From: Bacteroidales bacterium
GTDB taxonomy: Bacteria > Bacteroidota > Bacteroidia > Bacteroidales > UBA4417
Assembly (NCBI GenBank): GCA_016707705.1
Contig: JADJHD010000016.1
Coordinates: forward strand, 62,001 to 126,000
Length of the DNA stretch: 64,000 bases
Direction: 5' to 3'
The notes beneath the pieces were generated by a model that worked only from the letters and a program-made list of their open reading frames with translations, was not told the DNA's origin and made no database searches. Below are positions 51,708 to 60,604 of this stretch, piece after piece (positions within the stretch are counted from its first letter, which is position 1; every line of letters begins with the position of its first letter). The translations under genes and the position numbers were made by a program.

Positions 51708-53198
51708 CTATTTGAAAAGACTGTAATTCAGCTGAATCCCAAAACCGTATTCAAATTCCTTAGGCTTATAGAATACCTGTTTCAGATGAGGAACTATGAA
51801 AGGTTGAATCATAAGTCCGAGCCTCTTCCACTGCTTTTCCATTCCGGCACTTATCACAATGGAATTGAAGGGATCTACCGTTCCGTTGTTCTGAAAATGA
51901 TGCCTTTCCCCATGGATTGAGTCCCTTGTAATATCGAAAACTATATTCTGCTTCACAAAGAAGTCAATATCAGTCCCGGCAGAAAGCGAGAATGCGACAC
52001 CCGGCTTCAACTGATGGTAATAGCTGATATGAAGAGGAACCTGGTAAATAGTGTTGTGTATACTGATATTGGTAGGATGTTCATCATCGCCCAGCCTGTC
52101 GTCCATATGGGGATCAACCGGATGGTGAGAACGTTTGTCCAGATCTTTTTTATCAGTAAACTTCTCAGTAAATGTGGAATTATAGGCAATACCCAGGGAT
52201 ACCCCGAAATGCTTTCCGAATAACTTTTCGCCTGTAAAAGCTCCTCCAATAGACTGATTACTCAGTGGAAGTGTTCCAGCAATCCTGATGCCTGATTGCG
52301 GTTTAAGGGACCAGTCCCAGCCCGGCTTTGAGGGATTCTTTCCCTTTTCTTCAGCAGGTGGATTCAGCTTTGCTGCACCTGAACCGGCATTCCCCGGCTC
52401 GGTTGCCCCGGCTGTTTGATTTTTATCAGACTTAACCTCCGGCTGAGTTGCAGCATCAGAGGTTTCTTCTGTTAAAGCCTTACTTTCTTCAGAAACAACA
52501 GTCTTACCCGGCTTGGTAGCATTTGCTGCCTCTGCAACCTGATTGTCAGCAGGAACAGGCTTCGGTGCTTCAGATATGTTGACCGCTTCTTTTGTTTTTA
52601 TATTCTCAACCTTGGATTCTTCGTTAGCAGAAGGTTTCTGATTTGCAACTTCCGAAGGCTTGGTTGCTTTTTCATTGCCTTCAGCTAAAATTTCCTTCTT
52701 CTGGCTTGTAGTATTGGAAACTGAAGCTATGCTTTCCTGCTTAACTGTTTTAGTTTCTTTTACAGTTTTACTTTCTTTTCCTGTTACCTTGATTGTGGAA
52801 GTTACCGGTTTGGAATTGTCTGCAGATATTGATGTCTGCGACGTTAACGACAAGCTTTGTTCTGCTTCCGGTTTTACCTCTTGTATATTAGTTTCTGTTT
52901 TCTGATCTGCTGCTGAAACATTCTCCTGAACCGCTACCTCAGTTGCAGGTTTTACAACCTCTGCCTGCTTGATCTCTGTTTTATCAGGGTTCAGCATCAG
53001 CAGCAGGAGATAGCTGATTCCCACCAAAGCTGCAACTGAAAGTACAGGGACATACCAATGCCTGCCTAACCAATGGAAAAGTCCTCCGGGTGGTTTGGTC
53101 ACATGCCGGAAAACCTTGTCGACATCTGCTTCCGAGTACGATTGATCCAAGCCTTCCAGTTTTTGCCGGATGGCTTCGTCAAAATCTTCATTCTTCAT
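51708..53198 (-). CDS. Anti-sigma-like protein fused to an outer-membrane beta-barrel
   Basis: 496 residues. An N-terminal cytoplasmic part (MKNEDFDEAIRQKLEGLDQS...) is followed by one inner-membrane helix (about 45-70: WYVPVLSVAALVGISYLLLLML), then a 230-residue linker rich in Lys, Glu, Thr and Ala, and a C-terminal barrel domain (about 320-496) ending in FGIQLNYSLFK. It overlaps the sigma gene by 11 bp. The layout would let a single chain reach from cytoplasm to outer membrane. In Bacteroidota, such proteins pair with ECF sigma factors in envelope-stress sensing. Confidence 0.78.
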   Translation of the reverse strand: MKNEDFDEAIRQKLEGLDQSYSEADVDKVFRHVTKPPGGLFHWLGRHWYVPVLSVAALVGISYLLLLMLNPDKTEIKQAEVVKPATEVAVQENVSAADQKTETNIQEVKPEAEQSLSLTSQTSISADNSKPVTSTIKVTGKESKTVKETKTVKQESIASVSNTTSQKKEILAEGNEKATKPSEVANQKPSANEESKVENIKTKEAVNISEAPKPVPADNQVAEAANATKPGKTVVSEESKALTEETSDAATQPEVKSDKNQTAGATEPGNAGSGAAKLNPPAEEKGKNPSKPGWDWSLKPQSGIRIAGTLPLSNQSIGGAFTGEKLFGKHFGVSLGIAYNSTFTEKFTDKKDLDKRSHHPVDPHMDDRLGDDEHPTNISIHNTIYQVPLHISYYHQLKPGVAFSLSAGTDIDFFVKQNIVFDITRDSIHGERHHFQNNGTVDPFNSIVISAGMEKQWKRLGLMIQPFIVPHLKQVFYKPKEFEYGFGIQLNYSLFK

Positions 53199-53799
53199 TG
53201 CGTGTAGAGTTTTTCAGTTCATAAGCAGCGTAGAGGGTTGGGTTCAATTTTAATATCATGGATTGCAGTTTCTTCCTGGCATCATTGAGGTTTGATTTCG
53301 AGGTTCCTTCGCTGATTCCCAGTTGTTCTGCAATTTCCCTGTGAGTATAGCCATCCATCACGAACATGGAAAAAACCATCCTGTACATGGGTGAAAGTTT
53401 CCTGACCATTGAGAGAATTTCTTCAGCAGACATCTTACTAATAATATCCTCCTGAATATCGACAATCTGAAGATCATCAAATGATTCCTTGTCCGGTACC
53501 CTTAACCGTTTCCGGTAGTGATCAATGGCAGTATTCACGGTAATGGACCGAAGCCAGGCCTTAAATGGCTGATCATCACGATAGGTCTTCAGGTGCTGAA
53601 AGACCTTCATGAAGCTGTCGTTCAGGATTTCTTCGGCATCATCATTATCGGAGGAGTATCGGAGGCAGATACTTTTAACATAACCGTAGAACCTTTGAAT
53701 AAGCATACGCTGTCCCCTGGGGTCATTGCGCAGACATGCAGCAATCACCTCAATGATTTCAGAATTATTACCTATTTCTCGGTTTCCGGCTTCCGTCAT
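53188..53799 (-). CDS. ECF RNA polymerase sigma factor
   Basis: 203 residues from ATG 53799 (MTEAGNREIGNNSEIIEVIAAC). Region 2: DDAEEILNDSFMKVFQHLKTYRDDQPFKAWLRSITVNTAIDHYRKR. Region 4: LSPMYRMVFSMFVMDGYTHREIAEQLGISEGTSKSNLNDARKKL. It is the first gene of a two-gene operon whose second gene encodes the sigma-binding membrane/barrel protein. It is predicted to be released in response to envelope or outer-membrane signals. Confidence 0.93.
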   Translation of the reverse strand: MTEAGNREIGNNSEIIEVIAACLRNDPRGQRMLIQRFYGYVKSICLRYSSDNDDAEEILNDSFMKVFQHLKTYRDDQPFKAWLRSITVNTAIDHYRKRLRVPDKESFDDLQIVDIQEDIISKMSAEEILSMVRKLSPMYRMVFSMFVMDGYTHREIAEQLGISEGTSKSNLNDARKKLQSMILKLNPTLYAAYELKNSTRNEE

Positions 53800-53937
53800 T
53801 CGACTCCTCCTCATATCTCATTACGCATGAATAGCTTAAATGGTTGGGTGAGAAAATGTTTTTATTTCTACCCAACCCTTTTGCTGGAATATGCGTATGG
53901 ATAAACGTTATGTAAATCTACTAAAAAACCAAAACAC

Positions 53938-54702
53938 ATGAAAAACCTGATTTTTCTTATGCTTGTAAGCACGCTATTTATGGTTTCATGCTCCAAAGAG
54001 GAAAGTACCTCCTCCACCGCTTCGGAAGAGATTTCTGTTTCTGCCGCTCCTACTGCTATAGTTACCTATATCAACGAAAACTACCCCGATGCAGCTATTA
54101 CCAGCATTCTGAAGTCGACTTCAGGAAGCACCGGTTATACTGTGACTCTTGACACCTATGAACAAATCAGTTTCGACAGCTATGGCAATGCTGAACTAAA
54201 GGGAGAATCAGCCTTGTATTGCGATTCAGTTTCCGGCTCACATCATGGAGGACATCACGGAAACGGGCATCATGGCGGACATGGTGGCGGACATCATGGT
54301 GGTAACAGCATCAGTCTCGACTCCATCCCATCGGCCATTAGCGAATATGTGACCGCAAATTTCCCCGGATACAGTATTCACAATGCACAATATGACACAC
54401 TCTGCCAGTTTGGAGTTGTTCTCAATGTAATGATCGACAGCTCAAGGGCTGATCACCATAAGCTCATTTTTGATGCTTCAGGACTCTACCTGGCGCTGGC
54501 TCACAGGGTTGACTCACTGGAAGTACCGACTGCAGTATTCACAGCTGTTGCCACCTCCTATCCAACCTATGAAATCCGCAAGAAAGTTGAAATGCTGACT
54601 CTTGAATCAGGAGTAATTGAATACCGTGTTTTCCTGCATCAGGAAACCGGACGTCTGAGCGTGATCTTCCTCGCCGACGGAACTGTGGTTTGTGAACAAT
54701 AA
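53938..54702 (+). CDS. Lipoprotein with PepSY-like repeats and His/Gly-rich linker
   Basis: 254 residues. A lipobox (LFMVSCSKEES) gives a lipoprotein. Three PepSY-like units (about 40-95, 125-185, 190-250) each begin 'PTAIVTYINENYPDAAITSI...' or 'PSAISEYVTANFPGYSIHN'. Between the first and second is a run of His and Gly (roughly residues 100-122, motif HHGGHHGNGHHGG), a likely metal-binding stretch. It may store or chaperone Cu, Zn or Ni at the outer membrane. It diverges from the ECF sigma operon, 138 bp away. Confidence 0.8.
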   Translation: MKNLIFLMLVSTLFMVSCSKEESTSSTASEEISVSAAPTAIVTYINENYPDAAITSILKSTSGSTGYTVTLDTYEQISFDSYGNAELKGESALYCDSVSGSHHGGHHGNGHHGGHGGGHHGGNSISLDSIPSAISEYVTANFPGYSIHNAQYDTLCQFGVVLNVMIDSSRADHHKLIFDASGLYLALAHRVDSLEVPTAVFTAVATSYPTYEIRKKVEMLTLESGVIEYRVFLHQETGRLSVIFLADGTVVCEQ

Positions 54703-54779
54703 ACCCAAAACCTGAATCATCCCTCGCATAGCTCAAACTTGCTCGTATACTAAGGAACTCTGGTTCCGACACTAATAAG

Positions 54780-54809
54780 AAACGCACAGCCCATTGGTTG
54801 TGCGTTTTT
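54780..54809. terminator. Intrinsic terminator
   Basis: A 9-bp perfect stem (AAACGCACA with TGTGCGTTT) and a T run, 77 bp after the PepSY-like gene. It lies between convergent genes and can work for both. Confidence 0.8.
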
Positions 54810-54847
54810 ATTTTATCTCATCTCTCCGGAAATTGCCCTTAATAAGT

Positions 54848-55336
54848 TTATTCCGATATGAAATCAGAAAAAACATGCCACACAGCCACAAATTCCTCCG
54901 GACTCAGATCCCCATCCATCGTAAACAGCACATCGCTGCTGTAGCTTGAACTAACCCTGTAAACCCGCCTGTCTCTTATCGTAGCCAGAATATCGCTGCT
55001 GTAGGTTGAGGTCCCAGAGTAAATCTTCCCGTCCCTGATGGTCCAGATAATATCGCTGCTATAGCTGGAAGTTCCATTGAAAACCCTGCTCTGACTGATG
55101 GTGTAAAGAACATCGCTTGAGTAGCCACTTGTTCCTTTGTAAATCTTTTCACCGGCTACATGACAAATAATGTCAGATGAATACCTTGAAGTTCCTCTAT
55201 AAATATTTCCATTATCTACCGTGCAAATAATATCACTGCTATACCCTGATGTACCCCTGAAAACCCTGACCTGCCCGTATACCGTTGCAGAGAAGCATAT
55301 AATCACCAGGAAACTAAAAAGGAATCTTTTACTCAT
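54848..55336 (-). CDS. Secreted protein of six 20-residue repeats
   Basis: 162 residues from ATG 55336 (MSKRFLFSFLVIICFSATVYGQ signal peptide). Six tandem repeats of exactly 20 residues follow, with consensus VYRGTSxYSSDIIxTIxxGx: 'VFRGTSGYSSDIICTVDNGN', 'IYRGTSRYSSDIICHVAGEK' and so on. Alternation of Tyr-Ser-Ser-Asp-Ile and Gly-Lys-Ile-Tyr suggests a short-strand solenoid or a six-bladed small beta structure. A 22-residue tail ends SDFISE. Function unknown; the repeats look recently amplified. Confidence 0.82.
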   Translation of the reverse strand: MSKRFLFSFLVIICFSATVYGQVRVFRGTSGYSSDIICTVDNGNIYRGTSRYSSDIICHVAGEKIYKGTSGYSSDVLYTISQSRVFNGTSSYSSDIIWTIRDGKIYSGTSTYSSDILATIRDRRVYRVSSSYSSDVLFTMDGDLSPEEFVAVWHVFSDFISE

Positions 55337-55462
55337 TGGAGGCATGAATGAATGTCAAGAAAGGAAGCTATTCTGATTCAATAAATATACCATTTCCTTC
55401 AGGACTCAACTCTGCTCCTGAAGAAGTTTCCCGATACATATGATTGCATATTAATGATCAGC

Positions 55463-56107
55463 CTATACTCCGCCGGAAATGGAATCAGCCGCCTCAGAAC
55501 TGGCACAGGATTCAAGGGGAGTTACCGGAATGACATTCTTGTTGAATTTCATGAACAACTCCTGCACTCCCTTAAATTGGTATTCATTGATGTAATGATG
55601 AATCACGTTCTTCGTCCGGGGTTCTATGGTTTCTCCAATCACATTCATCCAATACCTTAAATAGGGAGCCAGCTCCTTTTCGGTAATAAGTCCGGCTTCA
55701 ATAAAATGATGGAATTTCTCCAGATGATCAAAGAAGTGATCAAAGGTATCCCTGATGGCAACCTCCTCTTTTTTGAAGACATTCTTAAGTCTGTGCGACA
55801 TCAGTGCCGACCTCAGCTTCTCCCTGTCAACCATGAAGAACCTTTCATTGTAATCCTCCTTCTCAGGAAAGAGCTCAATATTTCTCTTATCCCAGTCCAG
55901 CATCAGCTTGGCATTCTTCACCATCCTGTCCTGATTAAACTCCTTCATCTCATTGGCAACAAATTCGTTCATCTTCCAGTACTGACTCTTTGAGTACCTG
56001 CCAAATCCAATAATGAACAGGGATAAACCTCCAATTCCTCCTATCACGCGCAGGAAGAATTCAAGTGTACTAAGAAAATCACTGCTCGAGGGGTCCAGAC
56101 TAAACAT
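55463..56107 (-). CDS. Hypothetical single-helix membrane protein (DUF4760-like)
   Basis: 214 residues. One hydrophobic helix (about 14-36: EFFLRVIGGIGGLSLFIIGFG) near the N terminus precedes a long helical cytoplasmic part with MVKNAKLMLDWDKRNIELFPE, and aromatic/His-rich motifs (DTFDHFFDHLEKFHHFIEAGLI, APYLRYWMNVIGE). This resembles DUF4760-type proteins, but the match is by eye. No gene partner is close. Confidence 0.6.
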   Translation of the reverse strand: MFSLDPSSSDFLSTLEFFLRVIGGIGGLSLFIIGFGRYSKSQYWKMNEFVANEMKEFNQDRMVKNAKLMLDWDKRNIELFPEKEDYNERFFMVDREKLRSALMSHRLKNVFKKEEVAIRDTFDHFFDHLEKFHHFIEAGLITEKELAPYLRYWMNVIGETIEPRTKNVIHHYINEYQFKGVQELFMKFNKNVIPVTPLESCASSEAADSISGGV

Positions 56108-56763
56108 GGTTCATCGTTTTAATTAAACAAAAAATACACGAGGAATAATTCAATACAATCCATTGAGCCTGCAGAAAAACCTCTGTTAGCTGAATTCATT
56201 TACTACAACAGATAAAAACCAATTTTGACTAAAGAGCTGTGAAAGAAATCCCCTAATAGTAAAACATAAATTCTCTGAAACCTGAAACTCACAATCCGAA
56301 ATCCGCAACCCGAAATCACAAATCTCCCCTATGATTAGAAGCATAAGAGGCTTGAGTACAACTCACCCCGGCCCTCCCTTTTGCCAAAGGGAGGGAGTGA
56401 ATTTGAGGCATGCTAACAATGGTGCTGCTTTCTAGGATTATCAAGAAAATTATACTCTGAAACCAATATTTGCTTACATCAACTTCTGTACATCCCATAT
56501 CCGAAACCCGCAACCCGAAATCTCCCTGTCCCCCGGGCACAAACTACCAATGGAGCCCAGAAATTCTCAACCCAAAACCCGAAACCCGCAACCCGCAACC
56601 ACAAATCTCCCCGTCCCCCCGTCTCATTGTCTCCCCGTCCTCAGGGCACGAATTACCAACAAAAACCCGCAATCACAAATCCCCCGGGCACGAATTACCA
56701 ACAAAAACCCACAATTCGAAACCCGCAATCATAAATCCGAAACCCGCAACCCGAAACCCGAAA
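56108..56763. repeat. C-rich short-repeat region
   Basis: A 656-bp gap. Its right half (56480-56770) is made of repeated CCGAAACCCGCAACCCGAAA-like 8-15-mers and two copies of a 27-bp unit CCGGGCACGAATTACCAACA... (about 56642-56715). Short ORFs through it look non-coding. It sits immediately before the metal-linked OM protein's 3' end. Confidence 0.7.
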
Positions 56764-57711
56764 TCAGAAATCTCTCGTAAGACTAACCGCCCAGGAATAC
56801 TGAGGAGTCAACTGCTTTCCTTGATAATTCTTGTAGACAGGAATATCATACAATAAAGAAACATTCCACTTACCAAGGATTGAATATGAAAGCTGTGGCG
56901 TTAAAACCATAAGGTGATAGCCGGTATTGACCTCTTCTTCACCTTTTTGCACATCCTTGCCGTGAATTTCATTACGAAGCTGCACTATTCCGAAAAAACG
57001 GGGGATAATCCGCTTTGAAACAAACAGTGAATTGATCAGCAACTGTCCGCTCTGATACTCATTTACATTTGCAAAATTGTATTCATAGCGGTTCTGAATG
57101 AATGCTCTGAGGTAAAAATCCGAAAACTCCTTGCTTCCCATTAGGGTTGCTACTATTCCAAAAGCATTGGTCGAGGGACGGGCATCCAGTTGAAGGAGCG
57201 TTCCATTGGGGGCTTTCATCGGTTCCCTGCTGAAGGGAAATTTGAGTCCCAGTCCTGCTGTAACCTCAACCCTCTTTGCCGTATTCACATATAATCCATA
57301 CTTGGCGAGGACAGTTGCATTGGAGAGGCCTTTACCATTATGGTCGGTGAGGACAGGATTGCGGAAGTCCACAACCTTGCTGAAGAAATAGCCCATATCA
57401 AACTGGGCTGTGAGTTTATGCGAAACGCCATACTCAAGTGATAAGCCTGAGAAGCTGTAGTGGGCATTATTGGCCATATCCTGAGTATCATCCGAAGGTT
57501 TGGCACCTTCAAAATAAGTCTCTGAATAACTATGCCTGAAAAAAGTTGTGGCCCGGATTGTATTCTTATTCAAAACGCCTACATAGGTTGAGGCTCCCAC
57601 AGGACTTCCCGTTGAACAACACTGAGCCATGGACGAATGGCCCTGCAACAGTAAAATAAATAGTCCTGAGAGTATTAGTGTCGCCCTATTCAATTGTGGT
57701 GACATAGGCAT
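56764..57711 (-). CDS. Outer-membrane barrel protein of the metal-linked cluster
   Basis: 315 residues with a signal peptide and then QCCSTGSPVGASTYVGVLNKNTIRATTFFRHS at the mature N terminus. Alternating strands (for example FSGLSLEYGVSHKLTAQFDMGYFF, NVSLLYDIPVYKNYQG) and a C-terminal aromatic end (YSWAVSLTRDF) fit an outer-membrane barrel. The adjacent genes (lipoprotein, TonB receptor, HYC_CC_PP protein) occur together in Bacteroidota copper/metal clusters. The ATG overlaps the upstream gene by 26 bp. Confidence 0.72.
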   Translation of the reverse strand: MPMSPQLNRATLILSGLFILLLQGHSSMAQCCSTGSPVGASTYVGVLNKNTIRATTFFRHSYSETYFEGAKPSDDTQDMANNAHYSFSGLSLEYGVSHKLTAQFDMGYFFSKVVDFRNPVLTDHNGKGLSNATVLAKYGLYVNTAKRVEVTAGLGLKFPFSREPMKAPNGTLLQLDARPSTNAFGIVATLMGSKEFSDFYLRAFIQNRYEYNFANVNEYQSGQLLINSLFVSKRIIPRFFGIVQLRNEIHGKDVQKGEEEVNTGYHLMVLTPQLSYSILGKWNVSLLYDIPVYKNYQGKQLTPQYSWAVSLTRDF

Positions 57712-58054
57712 CCTTGATTACCTGGTTATTGCTGGCATCCTTTACCGTACAGGTAATTTTGAATTGACCGGCATGGCATATCGTGAAGAGAATCTCCGAT
57801 CCTGTTCCTTCAATGATACCAAGTTCATTGTCGCAAGCCCATGAATAAGTGAGATTAGCCCCTTTAACAGTTGCTGTAACCTTTGTAACATCCTGTACTA
57901 CTATTGTATCCTTCTCGACGACTAGGCTGACAAATTCCAGATTGTCGCCTGTGTTGTTGTCAGGAGTATTCTCTTTCTTACAGGAAGAAACTGCCAGTAC
58001 CATTCCCAGCAAAATAACCAGCCAGATGGAAGTTGAACGAAGTTGTCTATTCAT
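57686..58054 (-). CDS. Lipoprotein with PKD-like Ig fold
   Basis: 122 residues from ATG 58054 (MNRQLRSTSIWLVILLGMVLAVSSC, lipobox SSCKKEN). The mature part is an Ig-like/PKD domain (VTATVKGANLTYSWACDNELGIIEGTGSEILFTICHAGQFKITCTVKDASNNQVIKD). It is predicted to be anchored in the outer membrane. It is translationally close to the barrel protein gene. A CAAATATA box (58080-58087) provides a minus-strand -7 element. Confidence 0.78.
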   Translation of the reverse strand: MNRQLRSTSIWLVILLGMVLAVSSCKKENTPDNNTGDNLEFVSLVVEKDTIVVQDVTKVTATVKGANLTYSWACDNELGIIEGTGSEILFTICHAGQFKITCTVKDASNNQVIKDAYVTTIE

Positions 58055-58153
58055 AATCAAGTATTTTGGTAGGCATTTGCAAATATAAGTATTACTTGAG
58101 TGGATTTAGAAAAAAAACTATTGCACAAAATGAAGTGCACTCTATTCTGTTTC

Positions 58154-60493
58154 CTATTTAAGGGTGTACCTGAATCCAGCATAAATGGTGGTTCCAACAA
58201 TTGGTCCCCATACCATGGAGGTATCAAAATGGGTATGATAAGGCCTCCAGTACTCTGTTATAGGATTGTTTTGAGTGAAATTGCCAAGGTTTTCACCTCC
58301 CAGATACACATCAAATTTCTTGAAATGACGGGTTATCTGAGCAAGGAGTTGCATATATGATGGTGAATACCCCGGACGCTGCAAGGCGGCAGGCATTTTC
58401 TGTGTGTCAGGAATACGTGCCTTCCCATTGAACTGTGCCGTAACATCAACTTTCCACTTTCCGTATTTCGTTGCGTAGGAAGCAGTCAGCAGTCCCTTGT
58501 AGGCATTTACCATTGCTTTCTCCCTGAGCTTGCCGTTTTCTGTGACATGCACATCATTCAGTCGGAAGGCAGCCAGCAGTGTAAATCGCTTGATCGGCTC
58601 AAGGGTTAACTGCACCTGAAAGATATTGGAATAGGATTTTCCGTCGAGGTTATAGATGAACACATCCGCCGGCATGCTGTCGAGGTCAACAATCACCTGG
58701 TTTACAAACCAGGTCCTGTAGGCTTCAATATCCAGCTGCGCATCCCGGGTAAAAAGACTGAAATCATGGGTAAGGTTCACTCCCATATTCCATGCTTCCT
58801 CCTGCTTTGGCGTGTTTACAAAATGAATGACTCTCTGGCTTGCCATAATCGAATAATTCTCCGCAAAGATGTTGGCGGTCCTGTATCCCTTGCCAATAGA
58901 CGCCCTCAGAATGGTCTCCGGCCTTATTTTATAGCGTAGATGCATCCTTGGTGTATAGAAAGTCCCATAGGTATTATGATGGTCAACCCTCAAACCGGCT
59001 ATCAGGGTGAACTTATCCTTCAGGTTGAGCGTGTACTCAAGAAAAGCCCCCGGAACTATCTCCCTGCGGTCCATGGAAAACAAGGTATCCTTGTAGCTGT
59101 AAATGGTGAAAAGGGAATCTGAGATATTGTCCAGATCGCCTCCAGCCACCTGGTATAGATAGGTAAAATCAGTCCTGTTGTAGGATTCCTTGTAATTATC
59201 ATACATAAAGCTCATTCCTGTGGTGAACTTATGATTCGGATTGCCAATAATATCCTGATAAAGCAGGTTGGCATAGAAACTCTTCTGGATTCCATTGTAG
59301 CTATTCAATCCGAAGAATCCTTCCTGATCATGGTAAATGCCCGAAACTATCAGGGCAACACTTCGATCGGGCTTGTTCTCAAACATAAGTCCATTCTTCC
59401 AGAAACTCTCCAGCCTCTGGGTTTTAACCTTTAATCCATAGGTTTTTAGTCCTTCATCAATCCCAATCGTATCCTGCCTGAAGGTATCCGGATCAAAATC
59501 CATGAAACCGCTGATGCGCTGCTCATTCAAATACTTAATTCCCAGTCGGGAGACATACTTGTTGGGCACCATATAATCCCAGCGGTTCATCAGGTTCACG
59601 GTAGAAACCTTTGGCTGATCCATAAAAAGGTCGTTATTGGCATCAGCGGGATTATTGAAGCGGCTCAGATGAATGAAGCTCATCGTACTTAGCTTATCCC
59701 CTAGTTTTGAAGCCACATCAGCATTGAGTTCTGCCCTTCCCCTGTGATTGAGGTATGCATTGACAAAGAAACGGTCGGCTGTTGAGGGCTTCTTGAATTC
59801 CACATTGATCTGACCGGTTGTCGACTCAAAACCATTCACTACCGAGGAGGCTCCTTTCGACAATTGTATGGATTCCATCCAGCTTCCGGGAATATAACCC
59901 ATGCCAAATGAACTTCCCAGCCCCCTTACCAGCGGTACATTTTCAGTAATCACCTGACTGTACACCCCCGACAATCCCAATAACTGGATTTGCCTTGCAC
60001 CGGTAATGGCATCTGCATAATTTACATCCACCGATGAATTGGTTTCAAAGCTTTCTGCGAGATTGCAGCATGCTGCCCTTCTCAGCTCCTTCGACGTAAC
60101 AACCTGCACCTTGCGTGGATCCATTCCCGAAATAAATGAACTATTGGTGGTTCCGCTCACCTCCACAGTTGAAAGTTGCTTGTTGGTGGGACGAAGCCGG
60201 TAATCCAGGCGACTGAGCCCCCTTACCGGAAGGGTATCGGTTTTATAACCCATAAAACTGACTATCAGCCTCTGATCCTTGATCCCTTGGCTTGACAGCC
60301 GGAATTCACCCTTCGAATCGGTGGTTGTTCCGCTTTGAGTATTTATCCAGTAGATATTCACTCCGGGCATGGACTGCTCATGCATGTTTGCATCCAGCTC
60401 ATAAATTCTGCCTGAAACAGACTGTGAGTATGCTTTGGTATTCCAGCCAAGGCATAGCATCAGTATTGCCGCTGAAAATATTATTTTCTTCAT
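58154..60493 (-). CDS. TonB-dependent receptor with carboxypeptidase-regulatory-like domain
   Basis: 779 residues. A signal peptide is followed by a CarboxypepD-regulatory-like domain (about 25-115: SVSGRIYELDANMHEQSMPGVNIYWIN). The plug (about 120-240) has KELRRAACCNLAESFETNSSVDVNYADAITGARQIQLLGLSG, then LSKGASSVVNGFESTTGQINVE. The C-terminal barrel ends FRYTLK. TonB receptors of this type, next to HYC_CC_PP proteins, are linked to metal (copper) uptake or homeostasis; the plug's Cys-Cys pair is distinctive. Substrate unproven. Confidence 0.88.
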   Translation of the reverse strand: MKKIIFSAAILMLCLGWNTKAYSQSVSGRIYELDANMHEQSMPGVNIYWINTQSGTTTDSKGEFRLSSQGIKDQRLIVSFMGYKTDTLPVRGLSRLDYRLRPTNKQLSTVEVSGTTNSSFISGMDPRKVQVVTSKELRRAACCNLAESFETNSSVDVNYADAITGARQIQLLGLSGVYSQVITENVPLVRGLGSSFGMGYIPGSWMESIQLSKGASSVVNGFESTTGQINVEFKKPSTADRFFVNAYLNHRGRAELNADVASKLGDKLSTMSFIHLSRFNNPADANNDLFMDQPKVSTVNLMNRWDYMVPNKYVSRLGIKYLNEQRISGFMDFDPDTFRQDTIGIDEGLKTYGLKVKTQRLESFWKNGLMFENKPDRSVALIVSGIYHDQEGFFGLNSYNGIQKSFYANLLYQDIIGNPNHKFTTGMSFMYDNYKESYNRTDFTYLYQVAGGDLDNISDSLFTIYSYKDTLFSMDRREIVPGAFLEYTLNLKDKFTLIAGLRVDHHNTYGTFYTPRMHLRYKIRPETILRASIGKGYRTANIFAENYSIMASQRVIHFVNTPKQEEAWNMGVNLTHDFSLFTRDAQLDIEAYRTWFVNQVIVDLDSMPADVFIYNLDGKSYSNIFQVQLTLEPIKRFTLLAAFRLNDVHVTENGKLREKAMVNAYKGLLTASYATKYGKWKVDVTAQFNGKARIPDTQKMPAALQRPGYSPSYMQLLAQITRHFKKFDVYLGGENLGNFTQNNPITEYWRPYHTHFDTSMVWGPIVGTTIYAGFRYTLK

Positions 60494-60604
60494 GTTGTTT
60501 GAATTGGTGACTGGTTTCTGATTCAGCCCGAAAAAGGGCTATAACACAAATCCCTGCAGATTTGCAGGGTAGAAACTGAACTTGCTCAAAAGGAAAGATT
60601 CCTT

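Noticed and set aside
56470..56856. ORFs in the C-rich spacer (for example Pro/Lys/Asn-rich frames)
   Set aside because: Their composition follows the short DNA repeats (NPKPATRNPK-like), so they are products of repeat, not genes.
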